Origin: an uncultured Collinsella sp. | Lineage (GTDB): Bacteria; Actinomycetota; Coriobacteriia; Coriobacteriales; Coriobacteriaceae | Length of the DNA: 32,183 bases | Direction of reading: 5' to 3' | Assembly: GCA_900546825.1 (NCBI GenBank) | Contig: UREE01000016.1 | Span: 1 to 32,183, forward strand | Shown here: in pieces, positions 24,858-32,183 of the stretch | How positions within the stretch are numbered: position 1 is the stretch's first letter | Layout: each line of letters opens with the position of its first letter | Program-made: the position numbers and the translations under genes | The notes under the pieces: generated by a model | Told to the model about the DNA's origin: nothing | The model's database searches: none | The model's input: the letters and a program-made list of their open reading frames with translations, nothing else

Positions 24858-24939
24858 GCAGGCTCCCAGGAACGCGTTACGTAAACAACCGTATATCTTA
24901 CCGCAGGCTAGGGGCGTTCAAGAAACCACCTAATACTGA

Positions 24940-25953
24940 CTAGGCTTCGAGAAGACCGAGCTGAGGAACGATCTCGTCACCGGCAGCGGTGCGACCAAGC
25001 GAGCGCGGGGCCAGGTCGTCAAGAACCGCAGCGAGATCCCACGGCAGCTCGTCGCGGCACTCAATGCGCTCCCCCGTCACGGGATGGTCGAATGCGACGC
25101 GCCAGGAATGAAGGAACTGCCTGGTCAGACCCTGATCGGCGCGTGCATCGCACTTACCGTAGAGCGGATCGCCCACGCAGGCGTGATTGATATGACGCAT
25201 ATGCACGCGAATCTGATGCGTGCGACCGGTAAACAGGTGGCACTCGACGAGCGTATAGCCGTCGTCGAAGCGCGTGGAATCAAAGCGCTCGAGCACCCTG
25301 AAGGTCGTAATGGCCTGACGTGCAAAGGGATCGTCCGACACCGCCATCTTCACGCGGTCGCGCGTGGAACGGGCGATACCGGTATTGATGGTGCCCTCGT
25401 CCATGGCGATGTGCCCGTGGACAAGCGTGATATAGCGGCGGTCGAGCGTACGCGTGCGAATGAGATTTTGAAGTGCGCGCTGCGTGTCGTCGTCCTTTGC
25501 CGCAAGCATGAGGCCCGAGGTATCGCGATCCAAACGATGCACGATCCCGGGGCGGTCCTCACCCTGCACGGTACCAAGATGGTCGATGCCACAGTGGTAG
25601 ACCAGAGCGTTCGCAAGAGTGCCGCTCTCGTGGCCATGGGCGGGATGGCACACCAGGCCCCGCTGCTTGGAGAGCACGATGAGGTAATCGTCCTCGTAGC
25701 GGATATCGAGGGGAATGGCCTCGGGAATCACGTCAGTCGGATCGTGAGGCTCGGGCAAATCGACCGAAATACGGTCGCCGGAGCGCACGGCATACTTTTT
25801 GGAAAGGCAAGTCTCGCCGTTGACGGCGACGGCGCCGCCCTCGATCAGATGCGCGCAGGCAGAGCGCGTGGGGCAGCCGTCGTTGGCGCCCAGATAGGCA
25901 TCGAGACGCTGACCAGTAGCATCATCGGCAACAAGAATATGGATGTCGGCCAT
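24940..25953 (-). CDS. rluD: RluA/RluD family pseudouridine synthase
   Basis: It isomerises uridine in structured RNA, most likely 23S rRNA. The 337-residue protein has an N-terminal S4 RNA-binding domain (about 12-75; QRLDAYLG and AVAVNGE) and a catalytic domain with the motif HRLDRDTSGLML (catalytic Asp142), then RTHQIRVHM and VGDPLYG. The start ATG shares bases with the lspA stop codon (TAATG), so the two are co-translated. The exact RNA site cannot be told from sequence. Confidence 0.93.
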   Translation of the reverse strand: MADIHILVADDATGQRLDAYLGANDGCPTRSACAHLIEGGAVAVNGETCLSKKYAVRSGDRISVDLPEPHDPTDVIPEAIPLDIRYEDDYLIVLSKQRGLVCHPAHGHESGTLANALVYHCGIDHLGTVQGEDRPGIVHRLDRDTSGLMLAAKDDDTQRALQNLIRTRTLDRRYITLVHGHIAMDEGTINTGIARSTRDRVKMAVSDDPFARQAITTFRVLERFDSTRFDDGYTLVECHLFTGRTHQIRVHMRHINHACVGDPLYGKCDARADQGLTRQFLHSWRVAFDHPVTGERIECRDELPWDLAAVLDDLAPRSLGRTAAGDEIVPQLGLLEA

Positions 25954-26552
25954 TAGCGCTCATTCCTTTCGCGAATATTGCGGGCACGCTCCCCACGCCG
26001 CTTGGCTTTGCGCTTGGCGCGGGCCTCGTCACGAGCGTTAAGCTCGGCGGTCGCATCGACCTCACGGGCCGCGGGGCTCAAGAACATATAACCGATGAGC
26101 GCCAGCACAACACCGACCGTAATGCCGATATCGGCCACATTGAAGACGGGGAAGTCGATGAAGGTGGTGGCAATAAAATCGGTCACGAAGCCAAAGGCGA
26201 AGCGGTCGATCGCGTTGCCGATAGCACCGCCCGAAACCATCGCCATGCCCACGACCTCCAAGCGAGCGAGCTGAGGCGCACGAAGCAAGTACACGGCAAT
26301 AGCGATGATGACCGCCAACGCCAGCACGGCAAACGCGATGCCATGCCCCTCGCCCATGCTAAAGGCAGCACCGATATTGCGAACAAATAGAAAGTCAATC
26401 ACACCGGGGATAACAGTCATATGCAGAGCATCGCCCACGGCACGAACCGCAAGCTTGGTCAGCTGGTCAAGAAGCAGCACAACCAGCGCCACCCCACCAG
26501 CAACACCCAACCTCCAACGCAAAGGCGGCGTCATATCCCCAGTACGACCCAA
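25953..26552 (-). CDS. lspA: Lipoprotein signal peptidase (signal peptidase II)
   Basis: LspA removes signal peptides from prolipoproteins in the membrane. Of 199 residues, four hydrophobic segments lie between 15 and 155. The catalytic aspartates are in GNAIDRFAFGFVTD (Asp116) and FNVADIGI (Asp141), with VRNIGAAFS as another conserved block. The C-terminal 35 residues form a highly basic tail (RAKRKAKRRGERARN), predicted to be cytoplasmic. I kept the TTG start at 26552 because AGGGG lies 6 bases upstream; an ATG at 26534 is an alternative. The stop overlaps the rluD start. Confidence 0.93.
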   Translation of the reverse strand: MGRTGDMTPPLRWRLGVAGGVALVVLLLDQLTKLAVRAVGDALHMTVIPGVIDFLFVRNIGAAFSMGEGHGIAFAVLALAVIIAIAVYLLRAPQLARLEVVGMAMVSGGAIGNAIDRFAFGFVTDFIATTFIDFPVFNVADIGITVGVVLALIGYMFLSPAAREVDATAELNARDEARAKRKAKRRGERARNIRERNER

Positions 26553-26653
26553 ATCAATCCCCTACCCTCAAGAACATCGAATTACGTTTAACGCAAATCA
26601 ATATCTTATATTGACCAGCAACGAAATAGCCGATGATTCGTTGCCGACAGCGA

Positions 26654-26752
26654 AAACCCGCCAGAGCGAGCAAGGTGCCTTGAAACAAGGCGGCATTGAC
26701 CTTCTGGTCATGCCGCCGAAGTTGAAAGGCAGATTGCCGCTCTGGCGGGTTT
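26654..26752. repeat. Nested inverted-repeat element downstream of ileS
   Basis: A perfect 15-bp outer stem (26654-26668 with 26738-26752) encloses an inner hairpin: 26689-26701 pairs with 26706-26717 with one bulged base around a four-base loop. Smaller stems, CAAGG/CCTTG at 26671-26690 (mutually exclusive pairings) and GGCA/TGCC at 26728-26738, lie between. On the minus strand the outer stem ends GGGTTTT. It may be a terminator with a structured loop, a small RNA or a palindromic insertion. Confidence 0.7.
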
Positions 26753-26764
26753 GCAGCGTCAAGC

Positions 26765-26794
26765 AGTTACGCGGTTTGGTAAAACCGCGTAACT
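26765..26794. repeat. Hairpin across the ileS stop codon
   Basis: Perfect 13-bp arms (26765-26777 and 26782-26794, AGTTACGCGGTTT and its complement) flank a four-base loop. The stem covers the first two bases of the ileS stop codon. No T-run follows in the minus direction, so it is not a classical terminator; it may protect the 3' end or act with the nested element just downstream. Confidence 0.7.
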
Positions 26795-29594
26795 AAAGAG
26801 CCTCAGCACAACGCTTGCAAATATGCGCGTGGCCGTTGTACTCGCCGACGGTGGTGCGGTAGTTCCAGCAACGGTCGCAGCACTCGCCCTCGGCAGCCTC
26901 GATGGCAACGGAGAGCTCCTCGCCCTGGGTCAGCTCAACATCGGAGACAATGTAGAACTCAGCCAGGTCAACGGCCTTATCGCCGGTCAGCAGCGCGTAC
27001 ATCTCGGCGGGAACGACCGCCTTGACGCGGACCTGCTGGCTCTTGGTGAAGGTGCCGGCGGAGCGGGCATCCTCAAGTGCCTTGGTCACGGCGCTACGGA
27101 GCTCGAGAGAAGCCTCGAGCACGCCCTCAAACTCGTTGGCCTCGTCGACCGTGATGGGCGACTTGTACCAATCGAGCAGCGCGGCGTACTTCTGGTGATC
27201 GACGCAGCCGGCAGGTGCATAGGCCATGGCCTCATCGACGGTGTAGGACAGGATCGGCTGCAGGTCGCGCATGAGCATAGAGAAGAGCTCGGCCAGCACG
27301 GTCTGTGCGCTGCGGCGCTCGAGCGAGCCGGGCTTGTCGCAGTACAGACGGTCCTTCAGGGCGTCGAGGTACACGTTAGAAAGCTCGGTCACCACGAAGT
27401 CGTAGAGCGCACGGTAGGCGCGCGGGAACTCGTAGCAGGCGTAGGCGTCATCGACCTCGGCCTGGACCTGGGTCAGACGGGCAACCATGAGCTTGTCGAG
27501 CGGCAGCAAGTCGGCAAAGGCGACACCGTCGGTCTCGGGCTCAAACTGACCCTCGAGCTCGGAGAGCAGGAAGCGCAGCGTGTTGCGGAAACGACGGTAG
27601 GCATCGGACGTACGAGCAAGAATCTCGTGGTCGATGGACACGTCGGAGCTGGTATCGACAGATGCAACCCACAGACGGATGATGTCGGCGCCCATCTCGT
27701 CGCAGACCTTATTGGGGTCGATGACGTTGCCGAGCGACTTGGACATCTTTCGACCCTGGCCGTCGAGGGTGAAGCCCTGCGAGACGACCGCCTTGTACGG
27801 AGCGTGGCCGTTGGCACCCACCGAGGTGAGCAACGAGCTCTGGAACCAACCGCGGTGCTGGTCGGAGCCCTCGAGATACACGTCCGCCGGATACTCCAGC
27901 TCGGGACGGTACTCGCAGACGGCCTTCCAGGAGACGCCGGAATCCCACCACACGTCGAGGATGTCCTTATCGGCCTTGAGGTGATGGCCGCCGCACTTGG
28001 GGCAGACGCAGGCCTCGCCCAGGTAGCTCTCGGGAGCGTCGGTGAACCAGGCGTCGGAGCCCTTCTCGTGGAAGAGCTTGATGACGGCGTCGAGCGTGGC
28101 GTCGTTCATAACCTTCTCGCCGCAGTCGGCGCAAGTGTAGCTCGGGATAGGCACGCCCCAGTTGCGCTGACGGCTGATGCACCAGTCGGGACGCTGCTCG
28201 ACCATGGCGCCGATGCGGTTTGCCGCGTGGGCCGGATACCACTTGACGTTCTCGCGGACCTCTTTGCCAGCCTGCTCGCGCAAACCAGTCTTGTCCATCG
28301 AGACAAACCACTGGTCGGTAGCACGGAAGAGCACCGGGTGCTTGCAGCGCCAGCAGTGCGGATAGCTGTGCGTGATCTTCTTCTCGAGAACCAGGGTGCC
28401 GCGCTCGCGCAGGAACTCGATGATGTGCGGGTTGGCCTCATCGGTATCCATACCGCTGAAGGGGCCACCGGTGCCAAACTCCTCACCGGTGTAGAACTTG
28501 CCGTCGTCATCGACCGGCATGCAGATGTCGGTGATGCCCTCCTTGAGGCAGGCAAAGTAGTCGTCGACGCCGTGGCCGGGCGAGTTGTGGACGATACCGG
28601 TACCGTCGTCGACACCGACGTAATCAGCCAGCAGCGCCACGCCCTCGACACCGTCAAAGATCGGCTGCTTGTAGTGGATGTGATGGAAGGTCTCGGCGGG
28701 AACCACGTAGGGCTTACCGTCGACCATAACCGGGGTGTACTCCCAGCCAAACTCCTCGCAGCACTTGGGAGCCAGGTCCTCGAGCATGACCTCGGCACGA
28801 CCATCATTCTCAACGGCGACGTAGGCGGCGCCGGGCTTGAGGGAAACTGCCTGGTCGGAGGGAATGGTCCACGGCGTGGTCGTCCAGATGATGAAGTCAA
28901 CCGGGCCGTCGAAGTTCTCGAGGCCGGCGGGCTTGGAGGTCATCTCAAAGCGCACGAAAATGGAGGGGCTCGTCTCGTCAGAGTACTCGATCTCTGCCTC
29001 AGCGAGTGCGGTGTGGCAGTGCTTGCACCAGTGAACCGGCTTGTGGCCGCGATAGATCATGCCCTTATCGAACATGGCCTTAAAGACCTCGATGTCGGCT
29101 GCATCGTGCTGGTGGTAGAGCGTCAGGTAGGGGTTGTCCCAATCGCCGAGCACGCCCAGGCGACGGAAGCCCGCCTTCTGCAGCTCAATGTTCTCGACAG
29201 CGAACTCGTTGCAGAGCTCGCGGATCTTAGCCGTAGAGGTCTGGTTGAACTTCTCGGTGCCGAGCTTCTCCTCGACCTTATGCTCAATCGGCTGGCCATG
29301 GCAGTCCCAACCCGGGACATAGGGAACCTCATAGCCCTGCATCATCCAGTAGCGGTTGATCATGTCCTTGGAGATCTTGTTCATGGCATGGCCGATGTGG
29401 ATCGGACCGTTGGCGTACGGAGGGCCGTCGTGCAGCACGAACTTCTTGTGACCCTCGTTCTTCTTCAGAACCTGCTCGTAGACCTTGTTGTCCTGCCAGT
29501 CCTTGAGTCGCTTGGGCTCGGACTTGGAAAGACCGGCACGCATGGGAAAACCGGTCTTGGGCAGATTCATCGTCTGCTTGTACTCGTTTGCCAC
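26793..29594 (-). CDS. ileS: Isoleucyl-tRNA synthetase
   Basis: It charges tRNA-Ile. The 933-residue class I synthetase has the HIGH motif (66-69, in GPIHIGHAMNK), WDCHGQPIEHKVE, a CP1 editing domain with WTTTPWTIPSD and GTGIVHNSPGHG, the KMSKS motif in GRKMSKSLGNVIDP, and a C-terminal zinc site CDRCWNY ... CKRC. This is the bacterial type (IleS1-like length). The start is GTG 29594 with AAAGGGG 6 bases upstream. A T-box leader with an isoleucine specifier lies immediately upstream and probably controls it. Confidence 0.97.
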   Translation of the reverse strand: MANEYKQTMNLPKTGFPMRAGLSKSEPKRLKDWQDNKVYEQVLKKNEGHKKFVLHDGPPYANGPIHIGHAMNKISKDMINRYWMMQGYEVPYVPGWDCHGQPIEHKVEEKLGTEKFNQTSTAKIRELCNEFAVENIELQKAGFRRLGVLGDWDNPYLTLYHQHDAADIEVFKAMFDKGMIYRGHKPVHWCKHCHTALAEAEIEYSDETSPSIFVRFEMTSKPAGLENFDGPVDFIIWTTTPWTIPSDQAVSLKPGAAYVAVENDGRAEVMLEDLAPKCCEEFGWEYTPVMVDGKPYVVPAETFHHIHYKQPIFDGVEGVALLADYVGVDDGTGIVHNSPGHGVDDYFACLKEGITDICMPVDDDGKFYTGEEFGTGGPFSGMDTDEANPHIIEFLRERGTLVLEKKITHSYPHCWRCKHPVLFRATDQWFVSMDKTGLREQAGKEVRENVKWYPAHAANRIGAMVEQRPDWCISRQRNWGVPIPSYTCADCGEKVMNDATLDAVIKLFHEKGSDAWFTDAPESYLGEACVCPKCGGHHLKADKDILDVWWDSGVSWKAVCEYRPELEYPADVYLEGSDQHRGWFQSSLLTSVGANGHAPYKAVVSQGFTLDGQGRKMSKSLGNVIDPNKVCDEMGADIIRLWVASVDTSSDVSIDHEILARTSDAYRRFRNTLRFLLSELEGQFEPETDGVAFADLLPLDKLMVARLTQVQAEVDDAYACYEFPRAYRALYDFVVTELSNVYLDALKDRLYCDKPGSLERRSAQTVLAELFSMLMRDLQPILSYTVDEAMAYAPAGCVDHQKYAALLDWYKSPITVDEANEFEGVLEASLELRSAVTKALEDARSAGTFTKSQQVRVKAVVPAEMYALLTGDKAVDLAEFYIVSDVELTQGEELSVAIEAAEGECCDRCWNYRTTVGEYNGHAHICKRCAEAL

Positions 29595-29637
29595 GGTACC
29601 CCTTTCATGTCATGGGCGCGCACGCCCTCTGGGCACC

Positions 29638-29935
29638 AAAAAAGCGCCCGTCCCTACAAGCTGGGACGAAGCGCCGCAAACGGGCTGCACGCCCGCAAAA
29701 GCTCTTCGCTTAACCACCCAGCTTAGATGCCCTCGCCCGCGTATTCGCGCGCTCGCATCCGTTACTCGGCTGGCCTGTATCGACGACCATCTCGGCGATG
29801 TCTACTAAGACGAGCCTGCACGACACATCCGTTGGGACCGCAGCTCCGGGGTGATTTTCATCGGTCGCATGCACGGGATCTCAGCGCTCCCCGCTCTCTG
29901 TAGCATGCGGACGGCCGACTACTCGTCCCCATCAA
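29638..29935 (-). promoter_or_regulatory. T-box riboswitch (tRNA-Ile) controlling ileS
   Basis: The leader shows the T-box order on the minus strand: GGGGACGAGTAG at the base of stem I, the AG-bulge CAGAGAG (29900-29894), the specifier loop GAAAATCACCCCGG with ATC (Ile) at 29855-29853, the stem I closing GGTCCC, the linker GTAGACATCGCCGAG, and the T-box bulge GGGTGGTT (29719-29712) that can pair with the tRNA 3' ACCA. It ends in a rho-independent terminator at 29675-29638 with six T. The T-box segment AAGCTGGG (29724-29717) is complementary to CCCAGCTT (29665-29658) in the terminator, which suggests the switch. The bases after GGGTGG differ from the usual NACCGCG. Uncharged tRNA-Ile should allow ileS transcription. 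Confidence 0.85.
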
Positions 29936-29936
29936 C

Positions 29937-29965
29937 GCTTATGCGCTGTATGGTAGCACGGTCAA
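29937..29965 (-). promoter_or_regulatory. Possible promoter of the ileS leader
   Basis: TTGACC (29965-29960) is followed after 17 bases by ATAAGC (29942-29937) on the minus strand. The -10 is weak, but the expected start point falls just before stem I of the T-box. Confidence 0.35.
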
Positions 29966-30079
29966 CGCCGGCAAAAAACCCTCAACATCGGTTTCATACT
30001 TTAGAAATTTCTTGCAGTCGCAGACCTTCTCTTGGAGCAAAATACCTGAAAGCACTTTATCTAACGAAAGAAGGCTACT

Positions 30080-31162
30080 ATGCGCACGATTGGAATGAGC
30101 GACTATACCGTCGGCGAGGATTGCTTTGACGAGCTGCCCCGCGCGCTGGCTGAGTACGGAGCGACCAAGGTAGCAATCATCGGTGGTAAACGGGCGCTAG
30201 CGGCGGCGCTCCCCGGCATCGAAGCCGTGCTGGCCGGCACCAACGTAGAGATTCTGGAGACGCGCGTCTACGGTACTAACAGCACGCGCACCAATATCGC
30301 CAAGGTTGTAAACTCCCCCGCTTGCCAAGAGGCCGATGTGCTCATCGCATGCGGCGGCGGCAAGGCGCTCGATACCGTCAAGACGGCGGCCATCGAGCTC
30401 AAGAAGATCGTCTTTACGGTACCGACGATCTGCTCCAACTGCTCGGCCGCGACCGCCATTGCCGTTGTCTACAACGACGACGGCTCGCTCGAGGGCTATT
30501 CGTACCCCAACCGTCCGGCGCATATCTTCATCAACCCCAAGATCATCGCCGAGGCTCCGGCGGAGTACTTCTGGGCCGGCGTGGGCGATGCCCTGTCCAA
30601 GCAGCCCGAGGTCGAGTACGCCACGAGCGCCGGCAATTTGGAACACACCGCCGGTCTTGGCCTGGCACTCGCCCACACCTGCTCCGAGCCGCTGTTTACC
30701 TACGGCGTCCAGGGTCTTGAGGACGTGCGCCAGAATCTGTCGAGCGAGGCCGTCAAGCAGATCGCGCTCGACATCGTGGTCAACACGGGCTATGTCTCGA
30801 ACCTGACCAACCAAAACGATTACTACTACAACTCGAGCGTGGCGCACGCGTTCTACAATGCGACGTGCAGCATTCCGCGCGAGGGAACCTATCTGCACGG
30901 CGAGGTCGTGAGCCTGGGCGTGCTCGTGCTGTTTGCCTATACGGGCGATACCGAGAACCTTGAGCGCTACGCCGCCTTTAACAAGCAGATGGGTCTGCCT
31001 GTGACGCTTGAGCAGGTCGGCCTTACCGAGGCCGAAATCCCGGCGCTGTGCGAGTATGCGCACGCCACCAACGAGTGGAAGCAGGGTAACCCGGAGCCCT
31101 TCACCGACGAGAAGTTCGCCGCCGCCATCAAGGCCGCCAACGCCTACGGCCACACGCTCTAG
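30080..31162 (+). CDS. Metal-dependent dehydrogenase, GldA/YbdH (HcxA) family
   Basis: This 360-residue oxidoreductase belongs to the group III iron-type alcohol/glycerol dehydrogenase family. The NAD(P) site holds CGGGKALDTVK (91-101). The three metal ligands align with those of glycerol dehydrogenase: Asp170 (GVGDALS), His256 (VAHAFYN) and His273 (LHGEVVS). The substrate-binding Asp of glycerol dehydrogenase (STDAP) is Cys121 here (PTICSNCSA), which resembles E. coli YbdH (HcxA, 2-oxo/hydroxy-carboxylate dehydrogenase) rather than GldA. Glycerol is therefore not the likely substrate. AGAAGG precedes ATG 30080. It stands alone, divergent from ileS, with two terminators after it. Confidence 0.9.
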   Translation: MRTIGMSDYTVGEDCFDELPRALAEYGATKVAIIGGKRALAAALPGIEAVLAGTNVEILETRVYGTNSTRTNIAKVVNSPACQEADVLIACGGGKALDTVKTAAIELKKIVFTVPTICSNCSAATAIAVVYNDDGSLEGYSYPNRPAHIFINPKIIAEAPAEYFWAGVGDALSKQPEVEYATSAGNLEHTAGLGLALAHTCSEPLFTYGVQGLEDVRQNLSSEAVKQIALDIVVNTGYVSNLTNQNDYYYNSSVAHAFYNATCSIPREGTYLHGEVVSLGVLVLFAYTGDTENLERYAAFNKQMGLPVTLEQVGLTEAEIPALCEYAHATNEWKQGNPEPFTDEKFAAAIKAANAYGHTL

Positions 31163-31171
31163 GACTGGCCC

Positions 31172-31216
31172 AAAACAACCACAAAGGAGACAGGCACCTT
31201 TCTGGTGGTTTTTTAT
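31172..31216 (+). terminator. First terminator of the dehydrogenase gene, conserved loop
   Basis: An imperfect stem (ACCACAAAGG with CCTTTCTGGTGGT) around GAGACAGGCA ends in six T. The sequence nearly repeats the terminator at 23512-23553. The stem contains mismatches while the loop region is kept. Confidence 0.8.
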
Positions 31217-31233
31217 TGCTCCAGCATTCAGTT

Positions 31234-31281
31234 CGTACTCGAACCCGATTCTTTACGAGAAAGGGTTCGGGTACGTTTTTT
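31234..31281 (+). terminator. Second terminator of the dehydrogenase gene
   Basis: CGTACTCGAACCC (31234-31246) pairs with GGGTTCGGGTACG (31263-31275), with one T-G pair, followed by six T. It stands 17 bases after the first terminator and may mark the right edge of the native gene set. Confidence 0.8.
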
Positions 31282-31326
31282 GTTTATCGGAAATTCTGCG
31301 GAAGGACTACACAGAGCGTTAAATGA

Positions 31327-31370
31327 GTAAAGGCAGGGTATCACTATGACGGTGGTATCCTGCCTTTTAC
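31327..31370 (+). terminator. Long hairpin at the junction to AT-rich DNA
   Basis: GTAAAGGCAGGGTATCAC (31327-31344) pairs with 31352-31370 almost completely if G-U pairs are allowed. The 3' arm ends in CCTTTTAC. It could be a terminator or part of the end of an inserted element. No gene ends close upstream. Confidence 0.5.
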
Positions 31371-31623
31371 TTTGAGGAATCAAGTTCGCCTTGTGCGAAC
31401 TTGGTCGTCACCCTATATGACGCATTGGGGGCAATCGCTGTGTGCGTGCGTACCGGGAGAGCGTGTACACCTCTGGCAAGGTGTAACACACTAGACTTTG
31501 TTCCAAAGTCTGTGTGCCAAGGGGCATAGCCCCTTTGGAATCTCTGCGGAGCGTGTACGCACGTACGCAGGAAAATGGCAAAATTTCACTATATCGGGGG
31601 TGTTCTTTCATTGGAGAGTATGG
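31371..31623. other. Non-coding region rich in short inverted repeats
   Basis: No convincing gene is present. Short hairpins follow one another: ACACCT/AGGTGT, AGACTTTG/CAAAGTCT (perfect, three-base loop) and CCAAGGGGC/GCCCCTTTGG. The GTGCGTGCGTAC segment near 31440 recurs inverted near 31555. Such clusters occur at oriT regions and ends of conjugative elements, but no relaxase or integrase gene is visible to confirm this. Confidence 0.4.
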
Positions 31624-31630
31624 TATACTC
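31616..31630 (+). promoter_or_regulatory. Extended -10 promoter within a palindrome
   Basis: GAGTAT-GGT-ATACTC is a perfect inverted repeat that contains TGGTATACT, an extended -10 (TGnTATACT). It lies 53 bases upstream of the small membrane protein gene. A repressor could bind the palindrome and block the promoter. Confidence 0.45.
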
Positions 31631-31682
31631 GGCTTAGCCCAGTAAATTGGAAGTTGTGAACTTAGAATTAGAGGTGTTGAAA

Positions 31683-32000
31683 ATGAAAATAATAATTATA
31701 TTTATTGATTTACTGATGGCAACTGTTCTCTTTTTTGTTGGAAGATTTTTTATCAAATCAAGGAATACAGAAAGAAGTGTGCTGTTTTTATCAGGAGATT
31801 ATACTGGATTAAACACAGAGAAAATATGCAGAGTTACTGGAAAACGGATTAAGACATGGGCAATGCTCTTTTGTCTTGGCGGTATAATTGATTTTATCAA
31901 GCCGGGCGCAGGAATAATAATAGTTTCCGTTTTTTTTATTATCTTACTTGTATTTCATTTGGTTGATATGACTATAAATCGAGACAAGTACCGGGTATAA
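31683..32000 (+). CDS. Small three-helix membrane protein, AT-rich, unknown
   Basis: The 105-residue protein has hydrophobic segments at about 2-20, 58-72 and 76-96, with a polar middle (SRNTERSVLFLSGDYTGLN and EKICRVTGKRIK). The layout recalls the DUF3784-type membrane proteins of Firmicutes, but I am not sure of the family. The start at ATG 31683 has AGAGGTG at suitable spacing; an in-frame ATG at 31647 lacks one. The gene has strongly AT-rich codons, unlike everything to its left, so it was probably acquired by transfer. Function unknown. Confidence 0.65.
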   Translation: MKIIIIFIDLLMATVLFFVGRFFIKSRNTERSVLFLSGDYTGLNTEKICRVTGKRIKTWAMLFCLGGIIDFIKPGAGIIIVSVFFIILLVFHLVDMTINRDKYRV

Positions 32001-32183
32001 ATTCCAGTTTGTCGTACTCGTTCCTAGCAGGGTTTGGGGCAGGCACGCCCCAACAAGAAGCTGTCCCAAAGGGGCAAGAATTTTCAAGAATTGAAAATTT
32101 GTGGCCACGGGACGATTCTTGCTCTCACCTTTTTCGCTGCGTTTCGCAATTTTCACATTTCAATCTGCTCGCAGATTGTTGAC
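32001..32183. repeat. Right edge, AT-rich with several inverted repeats
   Basis: GGGGC/GCCCC (32036-32051), AATTTTCAA/TTGAAAATT (32079-32099) inside GCAAGAAT/ATTCTTGC (32074-32122), and CAATCTGC/GCAGATTG (32161-32178) are visible. A minus-strand open frame crosses these hairpins and is probably not a gene. The pattern resembles intergenic DNA of Firmicutes mobile elements (inference). Confidence 0.5.

Noticed and set aside
31944..32156. Minus-strand open frame of 70 codons at the right edge
   Set aside because: It overlaps the small membrane protein gene and several hairpins, and its composition does not look coding.
1..32183. CRISPR arrays, rRNA, tRNA or insertion sequences with transposase
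   Set aside because: No regularly spaced repeats, no tRNA or rRNA signatures and no transposase frames were seen on either strand.

Overview
The window (32,183 bases, GC-rich except for its last ~850 bases) looks like chromosomal DNA of a Coriobacteriia actinomycete, most likely a gut Collinsella. This is inferred from the protein sequences, the tlyA-nadK-recN order, the actinobacterial codon style and the gut-type gene set; no database search was possible. Almost every gene lies on the minus strand.

Left part (1-3474): a long inverted repeat; a fructose-type PTS permease with domains ordered IIB-IIC-IIA, ending at a strong terminator; and, divergent from it, an RpiR/SIS regulator that probably controls it.

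Core part (3475-16658): a long run of housekeeping genes transcribed leftward: alaS, ruvX, mltG, a YqeG-type phosphatase, aroK, an aroB homologue, an Xaa-Pro peptidase gene, efp, an Asp23 gene, nusB, xseB, tlyA, nadK and recN. Many neighbours overlap or nearly touch. Promoter-like sites precede alaS, pepP and efp, and a terminator separates pepP from efp. recN is frameshifted. The aroB homologue has lost the NAD-binding, metal-binding and catalytic motifs of dehydroquinate synthase.

Middle part (16659-24857): a lone plus-strand gene for a small membrane protein; a coupled cassette DUF948 - RsbW-like - SigB/SigF-like sigma factor - AI-2E family permease; rarA interrupted by an in-frame TAG; dGTPase; a minimal prepilin peptidase; and a family 2 glycosyltransferase. 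The RsbW-like protein lacks the ATP-site residues of the family, and no RsbV is encoded here.

Right part (24940-31281): rluD and lspA; a nested inverted-repeat element; ileS with a transcription-terminating T-box leader whose specifier codon is ATC (Ile); and a plus-strand metal-dependent dehydrogenase of the GldA/YbdH family with tandem terminators.

Right end (about 31,327-32,183): base composition changes sharply. One AT-rich gene for a small membrane protein is surrounded by many short inverted repeats, which suggests the edge of a horizontally acquired element, possibly conjugative and from Firmicutes.

The best candidates for new biology are the degenerate AroB kept next to an intact AroK, the degenerate anti-sigma factor in a tightly coupled sigma cassette, the terminator family with a conserved loop, the two disrupted recombination genes, the structured elements at 117-207 and 26,654-26,752, and the foreign right end.
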